A DNA stretch of 64,000 nt from Xiphias gladius (taxonomy: Eukaryota > Chordata > Actinopteri > Istiophoriformes > Xiphiidae). Numbering within the stretch: the stretch's first letter is position 1; every line of letters begins with the position of its first letter. The notes under the pieces were generated by a model. It saw nothing but the letters and a program-made list of their open reading frames with translations. It was not told the DNA's origin and did not search any database. This document shows positions 1 through 19,372 of this stretch, one piece after another. Where the stretch lies: NCBI RefSeq assembly GCF_016859285.1, contig NC_053406.1, forward strand, positions 9,037,026 through 9,101,025, given 5' to 3'. The position numbers and the translations under genes are program-made.

Positions 1-2200
1 TTCACAATCCTGATGATACTGCAAGATTATAGTGAAGATATGCTTCATGTATCTGATGGTACAGAAATGTCATATATATATGAAATATATAAGAAAATGT
101 GATTGAAATGCTTTAAAGAGTTTGTATTTAAAGTGTATGAGAAAATGGATATTTTTTTTCTTTTTCAGATGCTTGAAATAATTTTTTTTTTTTTTTTTAA
201 TTCATACATTCTCAACTGTTTTGAAGGAGACGTTGTAAATACTTGATTAAGTTGGTTTTACTTCCCAGCTTTGGTTTGATACCTTTGAATGCTGATTTTA
301 ATCTTGGGGAAACTGTATTTTATTTCACTGTCAAGGCTGAGTGAAACAGTTCATAGTGACTTAAATCTTAACACTGAACTGCTGTAAAATGTTCCTCCTC
401 CTCAGTCCAAATCAAATATGCACTCGGGCCTTTAATAAACTCTCACAGCAGACCTGAATTGAATTTCAATTCCATCAGTCTCCACAATGATGCAAATTAA
501 GTCCTTTTTTTTTTCCTGTTGTTGTTGTTTTATTGTTTTTTGTTTTTGCCTTCATCATTCCCTTCATCACTCCATGTTTCTCAGTTACCAACAAATTTGA
601 CTTAAACAAATCAAGTTTTTTCATTCTTTCTTTTCTAGTCTGCACTCACAGAGTTTTCTGTGTTACAAGAATGATTGTATGATTGCTATCGCTGCACAGC
701 TGTGGAACCAAGGCGACCCTAGAGTTCTGGATGCCACCATTTTGTCACTGACAACTAATGAATCGTGCGCTTCATCGACTGTACTAATTGGCATTTGCCT
801 GGCTATCACAGAGCTGGCGAGCCAATAGTGCCACTCATACAACACAGTACTAGCTAACAGCCTTGGTTAACACACGATAGGAATCACATACAACCTCCTG
901 AAAACGACCACCGATCAAACTCATAGCAAATGCTCTTCTTAGAGTGTGTCTTGATAAAAAATACGTACTGGTGTTGTCCTGTTCAAAAAGAATTCTTCTG
1001 TATGTTTTTTTAGAAAATGTTTTGATCTCTAGAGAGACTTTTAGTGAACTTTATACATGAGATAAATATACTGTAAGTATATGTTGTGTATATCTGCAGT
1101 GTGCACACACACACACACTGACAAAAGAATCCAACCTGCGCTGCGCGTAGGTTTTGACTTGCCGATGACTTTGCCTCATAGAGAATGAAGATAAAAATGG
1201 CTTTCTGGTTCATGTGAAGTAGAGATGGAAGTATGAATTAAAAAAAAATGTTGAACAAAAAGTGTTGCTGTTTTTGGAGTGGATACTTAAATGTTTATTT
1301 CACCAATGTAGCCTTTTGCTTATTTGACTCACAAAAGCAGGCATTTGCATTTTAAGAAATCACATTTATTTCATGAATTTTGTAGTTGAATCACAAAAAG
1401 GGTCTTCTTATATTTTCCTAACGGGAAGTGCAGTTGTTGTCCTTAAAGTGCACACTGTAAAACACCCCAGTACACACCGCCTGACCTCGGGAGACTTTAC
1501 AGTGGAGTAGTACGGAGGAAGATGGCATGAGGCACCAAGATGAAATATTCATCTGTTACTGCACTTTAAAAAAATCAAATCAAACGATGTTAAAATATTG
1601 ATGATATATATTGAAAGTATTGTTATTTTTGGGAGCTGTGCCTATAGTAAGCTTTTCATAAACTACTAGTGTATGCTCAGAGCAGTCTGCCCATAGGATT
1701 ACCCTGGCTCTTTGTTGTCTCACTTTAATTACTGTTGCATAATTTGCCTATTAATTACCACTGTCTCGATGTTATATAAAGGAACCAGCTGGATCCAGGG
1801 GAAGCTACGATGGGCATCCACTGTCCCTGAAGGTAAAAAGAACGAGTAAAGTATATTCACGTTTTTTTTCAAGAAATTACCCAAAAAATTGAATTGTTTC
1901 ATTTTCTCCAGTTTTGTAAACATATAATATTGATGTCTAATACACCTAATTTAGCCCTTGTGTTGTTTCTAGTTTGGGTTCTGCTCCTTTGCTCCTTGTT
2001 CTCCACTAATACTTTTTACACCTTTTTTTTTTTTACACCTTATGGAAAATGTGTACACCTTTTTTTTTTTTTTTTTTTAATTACAAGTGACTGGGGGAAG
2101 ATGCCCAGGTGGCCCGCGCCGCTGCTTCTTTACTGCAGACCAGAAAACCTGAGGCTCTACCAGACATAACCGTCCCCTGAAGTAGTCCATTGGTCGCAGG
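1..2200. other. Intergenic, no gene seen
   Basis: AT-rich sequence with T-runs (about 181-199 and 2061-2078) and a short CA run near 1107-1120. The open frames here are short and have no recognisable domain. I see no splice-linked exon set or known repeat. It is upstream of dact3 and may carry distal control elements, but nothing in the sequence proves it. Confidence 0.6.
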
Positions 2201-2610
2201 CCAAGATGAGAAGATGGGTGAGGTCGACGCGTCACTGTAATGAATCAAAGGGGGTGGGACAACGTTACCCCAAACAGCCTCTCGCATCCAATTGAAGGCT
2301 GAGATTGAGTTTGCAAAGGGTCGGGTGACTCCCCACTTTCTCGCCGTGGCTGGTCGCAGAGGGCGGGGCTCTACTGTTGCGTTTGACAGCTGCGAAATAG
2401 AAAATGCACAGCGCATAGAAGGTCCGGGAAACCATGCTGCTCCGAGGCAACCATACCGTCCCGAGGAATGGGATGCAGCTTGGTCCTTTGTAGGCTGCGA
2501 ACGCCCTCGTAAATTAATGAACACGAAACACAAGAAAGGGAAATAATTACCTTTTATTGTACATATATTCTTGGGATTTTTTTGGAGGGAGGCGGGGGGG
2601 AGGGGGGGGC
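2200..2610 (+). promoter_or_regulatory. dact3: dact3 promoter / 5'UTR region
   Basis: This GC-richer stretch directly precedes the dact3 start codon. It contains a GC box (gggcggggc, 2361-2369), CCAAT-like motifs, and at 2244-2250 a TCF/LEF-type core (atcaaag, followed by ggggg). Dact proteins modulate Wnt signalling, so a TCF/LEF site here could give feedback control. The site is seen; its function is inference. The transcription start cannot be placed exactly, and no TATA box is evident. Confidence 0.5.
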
Positions 2611-11628
<9,018 letters not shown>

Positions 11629-12792
11629 GGGCATGATCAAACCTGTTTATAACCCATAACCTTTACTACTGTGTTTTAAAGCCATTGTCAGAGCAACCGT
11701 GTGGCTGTTAGTTTTTGGTCACATTCATATGTTAACTAACCAATCCAGTCTTTTTATTCCTCCTACCTCTAATTACAGTATGTTTTTAGTGAGAGACGCT
11801 TACATTAATGGGGATGATTAAATATCCGCTAGAAGTTTTCTGTCTGTAATATCTGGTTGAATTTATCTTGTACCAGACAACCAACAAACACTAGACTAAT
11901 GGGCACTATTCTGCTCTAATTGATGATAATAGATGCGATGCCAAGTTGAAAGTGTGTTGACATGGACTGCACTGAAGCTAAGTGAATGAATACGCTAGCA
12001 GCATTAATCATAGATTTAAGGTTGATTAATTCCTACAGTGTAATGCTGGCCAAACACAGGTCCGCACAACTGATATTATGGCAGGCAGACCAACGCATTG
12101 TCAAAAACTATAAGTCTTGCTAAACACCAAAACTCTAGAAACGCGATAAAAGTGTTTTATGGCAATGGCTTCTCTAAGAAATTTGAGTAAATTTGCTATT
12201 TCACAGGTCCAAAATTCCCTAATGATTTCCTAGAAAGTCTTCCTGGAAAGCACTATGTAATTTGGTACCTTGATATCATTGGAAACTAAAAGTCTAGCCA
12301 GGCGACACTACCAATCAATTAACTGGAATTTTATCATTTGAACACTGTCTCAATTTTCCCTCAAATTTGTACCAAATTGCTTAGTTATTTCCAAGAAGCT
12401 TCTTGAGAATTACACATTGTTTAAATTAAGCATTACTCAAATTTTGGTGTGTGGTGAGACTTTGAGATTTGTCCTGCACTCAGACAGCATCCTATAGAAA
12501 AATCTCTCATTTGTGCAGGAGTGAACAAATGTGTAATGGTACAAATCTATTCATGGCCTAATTGTGAATCTTTGAGCAGGGAATACATGTACATCCCTTT
12601 ACATACATGTACTACCTCTCTTCTCCAGCCAGCTGCTTTCAGGGCCATTGAGTGTAAATAAAAAGACCTATGAGTCATGAATGGGTTTTAGAGGCCATAG
12701 TAAGGGACCAGTGTACATGCATGCATGTAGAGTACATTTAATATGTTTAGGTGCACAAATTCATTGACACAGCGACACAGACTAAAAAACTC

Positions 12793-12797
<5 letters not shown>

Positions 12798-12834
<37 letters not shown>
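12798..12834. repeat. (AT)n microsatellite in dact3 3'UTR
   Basis: About 18 AT units, followed at 12840-12847 by TGTATATA, which matches the Pumilio-binding consensus TGTANATA. Transcribed as part of the 3'UTR if the signal at 12886 is used. Confidence 0.85.
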
Positions 12835-12837
<3 letters not shown>

Positions 12838-12885
12838 TTTGTATATACCATCATGTGGCCTTGTTTGGAATGAATGTAGTTTTTA

Positions 12886-12891
12886 AATAAA
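12886..12891 (+). promoter_or_regulatory. dact3: dact3 polyadenylation signal
   Basis: AATAAA about 1.26 kb after the dact3 stop codon. It is the best placed signal and gives a 3'UTR of 11629 to about 12910. Confidence 0.6.
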
Positions 12892-12914
12892 GGCAATTTT
12901 GCTCTCAATTTTGG

Positions 12915-15058
12915 TACATTAACAAATTTGTATTATTTTGTTTATGCGTAAATTTGTTATTATTGTGGTGTAATAAGATCATTGCAAAAAGATCATAAAT
13001 GCATAAATAAGTATTAGGCAAGTTGTAAAAAATGATGAGTGAAAAATTAGTTCACATATCAAAGACTTTTATTGTAGACATGCTAAGGATCGCATTTGTC
13101 TGAAGTGCATTTATTTGACAAACTGACTAAAACTCATCTGACCTGTTCAATCTCATCTCTAATCTGTATCTGTTGTCTTTTAGGTCTGTCACACTGAAAC
13201 AATGGGTCTCAGTCAAGAGAACAACCATCTTATGCATTTTTCTCCATTTTGAGATGAGAGTGTGGCTCCCTCATGTGGCCTATGAATGAACTGTTACATA
13301 AGACGTGACTGTTATAACTGTGGTGAAGTTAGTGTCACACAAGCCTGTAATCAAACCTGCATGTGCATGTGTGTTACAGGAACTAATAATTAGTTGTTTA
13401 TTAAATATAATAATATTAATTTCATTTCAGTATCTGATACCCTACTAAAAACTTGAATAACAACGCACAACAAAAGCAGAGATCAGACCTGAGTTTGTGT
13501 GTAGGAGCAAAAAACAGAAGTTTCAAAATGCAGTGTAAAGATTGGTAAAATATTTCCTGATTTGCAATCCAGAGGCAGTTCTGACAACATCTTTGAGTGC
13601 AGTCTATTCGCTATTCCTTTGCAAAATATCTCATAACAGCAGAGTTTCTGTGTTCACACTTTCAGAGTTGTAAAGCCTTTTGAAATCAACCGATCTTTTC
13701 TGTGTCGAAATCACTGGGAGCAGCCTCACATGTTGTTTCTGTACTAACTGGTAACATGACGAAGAACTGACTCTTCAGCCCGAGAAAATGTAAAAAGACA
13801 GCAAATCTGACAGTAACAGTTGTGAGTCGATTCAATTTAATATCCTAAGTTTATTGACCTTGTTTTCTGAAGTTCAGCTCATTTAACTCAGCTGATTTTA
13901 CCTCTTCAAACCTCATTAGACATCTTTGAACTAATTATTCAGCATGGGTTCAGCTCACTCCGCTTTTGACGGTACTTAGGTTTAAGTAGATTTGATTTTT
14001 ATTTATTTACATATATTCAAAGGACACAAATTGATATGTGCATAAAGAAGAGAAAATGTGGTGGGTCCTCAGATCCTGGCACTCTCCATTGCATACTTTA
14101 TTCCATTAGAAGAGGCGAAAAAATATTAAAAGGAATAGGAAAAAACGCATTTTTAAAAAAGACGAGTTAAATTACACAAACTTACATCCATCCATCTATA
14201 TGGATATATATACATATATATATATATATATTATACACCGCTTATCCTATGAGGGGCATATTTGATTGTGAGAAGGAAATAAAAAAAAAAAAAGCAGCAC
14301 TACCAAGGCTTTCTGCCTCACGAGTTCTCGCGTGGGCCTGGGCCACTGCGCCATGGGCACGAGTCACACAGCGTCGAAAACTGAAATTTGGGTCAAGCTG
14401 AAACGAGCGAATAATCCAGCAACAACCGTGTGGTAACGATGGCAGAGAGAGGGATTTGCACGCGGGGCAACCTAACAAGCCCCGCGTGGAAATACCTTTC
14501 CAGCACTAGCAACCTGAATCAAGTAGTTAAGTCTCTTATGGACAAGTTGCACAAAAATAGTAATTCAAATGGATCGAGCCAATGTGCTTTTTGAGAAGGA
14601 GTAATCGAAACGTCATTTTTGGTCAGTTGTATACAAATGCATGAATTTATCACATTAAAGTGACTAGTCATGAGAGGGCAGTTTACAAAGATAACACGTA
14701 AGGATAACATTGTGGTGATTAAAAAACAAGCCCTTAAGGGCTATCTGATATTGTGCAGAGGCTAAGTTTAAGATATGAGATGTCAGTGCATTCCATAACA
14801 CTGAGCCTCTGTAAATTAAACCAACGTATAATTGAGATGTTCGACAGATTGGAGTTCTTAAGTTGAACCAACTTAAAATGATTTACAGTTTATGTGTCCC
14901 ACAACTAATTATAAAAACACTGATAGTTTATGGTGAAACCCAGTGGTTATCCAAGCTCAGTGCAGAAGGTGAGGAGAGTTCACTCCTGTTTCAAGGTCCA
15001 AACCTCAGAATCACGACTAATGTGATGATATTGTGTAAATGTCAAAGTCAATACACCA
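12915..15058. other. Intergenic between convergent dact3 and c5ar1
   Basis: No gene recognised. It holds an AT run with a 'ccatccatct...accgcttatcc' fragment (14183-14260) that resembles the tail of a common fish interspersed repeat. It also holds a GC-richer block at 14290-14500 that contains a strong hairpin. The reverse-strand open frame at 14242-14478 across this block has no recognisable motif. Confidence 0.5.
14459..14488. repeat. Perfect 10-bp inverted repeat (hairpin)
   Basis: CACGCGGGGC at 14459-14468 and GCCCCGCGTG at 14479-14488 are exact reverse complements separated by a 10-base loop. The GC-rich stem would be very stable in DNA or RNA. It is not a tRNA (no A/B boxes fit) and no flanking gene uses it as a terminator. 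Its function is unknown. Confidence 0.85.
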
Positions 15059-16096
15059 TCAGATGTGAGTATTTTCCTTTCCATTGCTCGTGCTCCTGGT
15101 GTCAGTAGTAGCGATGCTGATCCTTGTTGTGGGGTCCTCGCTGATGAAGTTGAGCATGTTGCGCAGGGAGCGGTTCATACTGTCCTTGAAGCTTTGGCCC
15201 AGACACACATACAGCAGTGGGTTGAGGCAACTGTTGAAATACGCCAGGCAGAGTGCTAAAACGTGTGTCAGGTAAATTCTGGGGCTGTGAATGGATTTTC
15301 GACGGGTCATCAACATGAGGAAGTCCACAATGTGCAGAGGAAGCCAGCAAAGGAAGAAGCTCAGCAACACAGCGATGATGACCCTCAGTGTTCGCTTGGA
15401 ACGGGTCCGACCACGCGACATTCCATGCTGTGCCCTCCTGTACACCACCAAGTGACAGATGACAATAACCAGGAAAGGGAGGAAGAATCCCAGAAGGAAG
15501 CGGAAGGAAGTGACTATCCAGGCACTGAGAACAGTGTTAACTGTCAGACACTCTCGCTTCTCGTCACCGGCTTTGATCTCCTGGGTGTAGACAAACTGGG
15601 GGATGCTGCCGATCAGGGCCACGCACCAGACAACAACGCAGCAACAGGCAGCCTTCTTTGGTCTTCTGTTGTTCTGGCACCAGACGGGTCTGCTGACCAG
15701 CAACCAGCGATCCACGCTGATCAAAACCAGCTGCAGGACACTGCAGTACATCACCAGGTAAAATAAGCCTTTGACCAGCGTGCAGGCCAGCGGGCCAAAG
15801 TGCCAGTGATCATCGTGGGCTAAAGGGACCATGAGCAGAGGGATGGAGAGGCAGCACAGAAGATCAGCCAGGGCGAGGTTGAGGAACCAGAGGGAAGTGA
15901 CGGAACGGGGCATGCAGAACCCTGTCACCCACACCACCAGAGCATTTCCAGGGACACCCAGCAGGACCACAAGGCCATAGAGGACCAGAGCCACTATCTG
16001 GATCGGTTGAATCTCAGGGGTCACAATGTCAGGAATGTCATGCGGTATGTCATAATAGTCATATAGAGTAAGATTGGGGTCCCAAGAGTAATTCAT
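15059..16096 (-). CDS. c5ar1: C5a anaphylatoxin chemotactic receptor 1-like GPCR
   Basis: Seven-transmembrane receptor of the complement/chemoattractant group, expected on myeloid cell membranes coupling C5a to Gi. One coding exon of 345 aa. The N-terminus is acidic and tyrosine-rich (DYYD) with two N-glycosylation sequons (NYS, NLT), as in C5a-binding receptors. TM1 carries GNALVVW and TM2 NLALADLLC. TM3 is followed by DRW in place of DRY/DRF, and intracellular loop 2 has RPVWCQN, which resembles KPIWCQN of C5AR1. TM6 has CWLPLH and TM7 has NSCLNPLLY. The tail is Ser/Thr-rich. The start codon lies 12 bases after a splice acceptor (CT at 16109-16110 on the plus strand), matching the short 5'-exon layout of C5AR1. 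C5aR2, C3aR or CMKLR1 are less likely because of the WCQN motif. Confidence 0.85.
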   Translation of the reverse strand: MNYSWDPNLTLYDYYDIPHDIPDIVTPEIQPIQIVALVLYGLVVLLGVPGNALVVWVTGFCMPRSVTSLWFLNLALADLLCCLSIPLLMVPLAHDDHWHFGPLACTLVKGLFYLVMYCSVLQLVLISVDRWLLVSRPVWCQNNRRPKKAACCCVVVWCVALIGSIPQFVYTQEIKAGDEKRECLTVNTVLSAWIVTSFRFLLGFFLPFLVIVICHLVVYRRAQHGMSRGRTRSKRTLRVIIAVLLSFFLCWLPLHIVDFLMLMTRRKSIHSPRIYLTHVLALCLAYFNSCLNPLLYVCLGQSFKDSMNRSLRNMLNFISEDPTTRISIATTDTRSTSNGKENTHI

Positions 16097-16321
16097 GGTT
16101 GAGTAAAGCTGTAGATGGAAAAGTTGTCAAAAAGAACGCATTATAACCTTTTGTATCATGCTAACATCAAATTTATGATGTTTCTTGTTAAACAAATATA
16201 AACTCTCAGAAGAGTTGTGTGTGATATATATGTTAAAATTTGATCAAATGTAACCAAATAAACCTGTTGAATTATCTTATAAAAATATCAAAAATCTAGA
16301 TATAAAACTTTAATCTAGGTA

Positions 16322-16420
16322 ACTTACAGTTTCAGAGGTCTTTCGATGTTGTATGCACACTGCCAGCAGAGAGTTATGGAGCTGTTCTGCTTTTAAGTGG
16401 GTTTTTATACGTGATCATCC
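16322..16420 (-). promoter_or_regulatory. c5ar1: c5ar1 TATA box, 5'UTR exon and donor
   Basis: Read on the minus strand, GTATAAAAAC (16420-16411) is a TATA box. About 30 bases later a short non-coding exon would begin near 16385 and end at 16328, where a perfect donor GTAAGT (16327-16322) follows. It can splice to the acceptor just before the start codon, giving an intron of about 220 bases. The motifs are seen; the exact start site is inferred. Confidence 0.65.
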
Positions 16421-16424
16421 CCAC

Positions 16425-17012
16425 ATGCACACACCCAAAATGCTTGAACAACATTGTGGTCTAGTTGACAAGGTGTCTCTGTATGAGTTTAGACTTGTAG
16501 TCTTTCTTGGGGGAAAAAAAAGTTGCATTTAAACAAAAAATAAAATAAAAGTATTCACCAGATAGAGTAAAAGTCATTATGAGCATTAAAGTATTGCTGA
16601 AATTGCACATACCTCCTCTACAATTTTTATAATACATTTTTGAAATGCTAGTTTTTTAATTTATATTTATCTTTTATTTAATTAATTATTTTACTTTATG
16701 GTCAATCTTAAGCTTCCTTGCAAGTGCTGTTAATTTAAAGTGTTGCATACTACTTCAGAATGCTAAAGATATATCAAAACCTGATAAAACTATATTGTAA
16801 AAAGCATTTTATGAAAAAAAGCAAAAATGAGTCAGTCTGTCAGAGTTTGTAGTTGTTTATCAATATACTTTCCGCAGTTTGCATGAGGTACCTTTGTGGT
16901 TTAGATTATATTAAAGATAAATGTATTAGGTAGTATTTCATCAATGTCAAAAAAAAGTAATATAAACCTTTAACATCCAAAAATAATGTCCTGTATTAAT
17001 GGGACAAAATAC
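16425..17012. other. AT-rich intergenic, nothing seen
   Basis: Short AT-rich spacer between the c5ar1 promoter and the putative 3' end of the lbh-like gene. No frames, repeats or RNA genes are recognisable. Confidence 0.55.
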
Positions 17013-17018
17013 TTTATT
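17013..17018 (-). promoter_or_regulatory. lbh: Candidate lbh polyadenylation signal
   Basis: AATAAA on the minus strand about 1.0 kb downstream of the lbh-like stop codon. The intervening 17.02-18.03 kb would be a long 3'UTR. No nearer AATAAA was noticed, but weaker variants cannot be excluded. Confidence 0.45.
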
Positions 17019-18037
17019 GTCAAATTCATTATAATCATTTTACAATTAACACAAACTTTCCATATATACAAGTTATTCACAAATCAGCCTACACATAAAT
17101 TAGAGTATTATGACACAATTACAACTCTAAATGGCATCTACGACAGCTGAATGAAAAGCAACTAGAGCTGCCTTCCTTTTTCAATTCAATATGCAGGACA
17201 AACAAAAAAAATGTCAAATCTATGACCAGTGATCTAAATAACCTTTTGGAAAATGCTGATTTTAAAGATTACAACATTAGTCAGCATTCGTCCTTCACAT
17301 AACGCATAATGGAACATCTGAGTCACAAAATGGCTGCCTCGATATTAAATAGTGCCGTGAGAGAATCAGCTGAATCAGTTTTTAAAAAATCACAAATTAC
17401 AATGCTCGACAAATTCAAGAAACAGCACGTCAATCCAGAGAACAGCCAACACATTTTACAGCGATTTAACGAATACTGCACATGATGAGGGTCTAATCAG
17501 GTAAATGTCCTCAGAGACCACCATTTGGGTCAAAACGATGATCTATGAAGAAGATATTTAATAAGGTACAGGCTGTTATTTTTATCAGAGACAGGGATGA
17601 AGTATAGATAATGAACAAAAAAAAATGTGTTGCCATACCAGGATGTCCTCTTTTAGTGCTATAACATCACTGAGCCCTTAAAAATTAGGAAATAACAAGG
17701 GAAACGAAACATAAAGTCACAACGTCAGCAAAAACTTCCCTAAAAGTTATAACAACACCATGTTGCTCAACTCTCTATCAACAGTGTCAGCGAGCTGATG
17801 TTTGTGTGGCTCAGAATGTGTGTTTGAGTATTTTTGTCCCGGTTCTGGTTCCCATGTGTGCAGGCATGTCTGTATATGGCTCTTCTTGTATGCATTGATA
17901 TAAAGAGAGCATAAATTTTGCAGTCGCCATTGTAGCTTGACAGCGGGTTGCTATGTTTTGTCACAGTTGTTGACATGCGTGATGCCAGGATGCTTCCTCA
18001 CTGCGTCATCAGAGATGCAGAGTACTTAGGGGTTAAG

Positions 18038-19372
18038 TCAGTTGAGGGCCGGAGCGCTACTCGGTGGAAGTGTGGGGGTGTCATCTCTAAATGCATCCGA
18101 CTGAAGGTCTGCAGAGAAAAAAAGTACACTGTCTTTGTGTTATATTTTTCGGATATTTAACATCAGACTTTTGGCTTTGGCTGTACATTGCACAATACAG
18201 CTGAGATAATGTACAACTTGCATTTTCAACATCCACAGTCCTTCCGATCAGGTTTTTGAGCTGTCACTGTGACAAATTTGAAAACTAAAAATATTCATAT
18301 CTGAAAGATGTAATCTTGAACACAAAGTAAGACAAGAGAATCAGCATGTTGTTTTGTTTCTTTTTTTGTAAATGTAATGCAAGTATATTTTTCAAAATTA
18401 TGGCAACAAAGATATGCCTGTACAGTCTTAGAGCATAAGAGTTTTCCCTGTTCATTTAACATAACTTTCCCAAGCAAGCGCCTACTCTCCATCATGGTAT
18501 TATCACTGTGCGGCTAGTAAAGTGATTTTTGACAGTTTGTGGTGGCCATGCAATAAGTTTAAAGGGGAGAGTATGCTAACATGTTTAGCTCACCGATGAG
18601 CGTCAAGCCTTGCTCCTGGTTCAGTATAACTGACGTCCCCTCTTCCTCCTCCTCTTCTCCCCAGTCTGCGATGTTCGCTGGGGGGATGCACTGCTCCAAG
18701 AACAGGTCCTCCTCGTCCTCCTCCATTTCCATGTTCTCTGGAGGCCAGCGTAGCTCTCCGCTCTCCACCTCGCTCACTTCCGTGGGTTCCACCACGATGG
18801 AGGGTAGACGCTCCTTCCCATGGTCCTGGTCCAGGCTGTTCAAGGAGGTCTCCGGGCCCAGGACAACCTCAACAGGGTCAGGGAAGATCTGGAGGAAAAG
18901 ATGGGAGAGCTAACTGAGGATTGAGCAGAAAAGCCACACGGAAAGTAAATTCAGTTAACAGCCAAATACTTCAGTGTTAGACTTCACCCGTTTATCTGCA
19001 TTTATTTTAATCGTTTTTTAAATCACGTTTATTGTCCAGTTTTGAACACTCTTATATTGACTAGTAATCCTAGAGATTATTCTCACACACACTCACTGTC
19101 ACACACACTTACACAGCGCTTGACCTTAGAATCTGTGTACTTATTGTGTCTTATGGTTTTTAATCCTTGTTTTTATCAGCATTTGTGTCCCTTCTTTCAA
19201 GCATTTTTCGACAGACCTGTTTTGTACGTTTATTTGATAAATTCAACTGGATTCATGATTATTTGAACAAGTCTGGTCACAGTACGATGATGGAACATAC
19301 CTGGAATGGCAATCTCTGGTCCTTCCTTTGCATGTCTTCACAGTTTGGGTCTTGACCGCTCATCTCCTCCAT
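18038..19372 (-). CDS. lbh: LBH (limb bud and heart) family protein, three coding exons
   Basis: LBH proteins are small acidic nuclear transcription cofactors acting in heart, limb and epithelial development and under Wnt control. Coding exons on the minus strand are 19372-19301, 18888-18594 and 18108-18038, with good GT/AG borders and phases 0 and 1. They give 145 aa. The diagnostic block ERLPSIVVEPTE, then VESGELRWPP (residues about 50-74), is almost identical to LBH. IFPDP at residues 25-29 matches the segment before it, and MEEMSGQDP corresponds to the family N-terminus. After the domain come two Glu/Asp clusters and an unrelated Ser/Pro-rich end. Human LBH is 105 aa, so the tail here is longer. 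It could be the fish LBH-like paralogue rather than lbh itself. A splice acceptor lies 4 bases before the start codon, so at least one non-coding 5' exon lies upstream and was not found. Confidence 0.85.

Noticed and set aside
2081-2533. 150-codon reverse frame upstream of dact3
   Set aside because: It lies in the GC-rich promoter, has no recognisable motif, and overlaps plus-strand promoter elements; openness is explained by base composition.
15263-15766. 167-codon plus-strand frame
   Set aside because: It is antisense to the c5ar1 coding exon and reflects that gene's codon bias.
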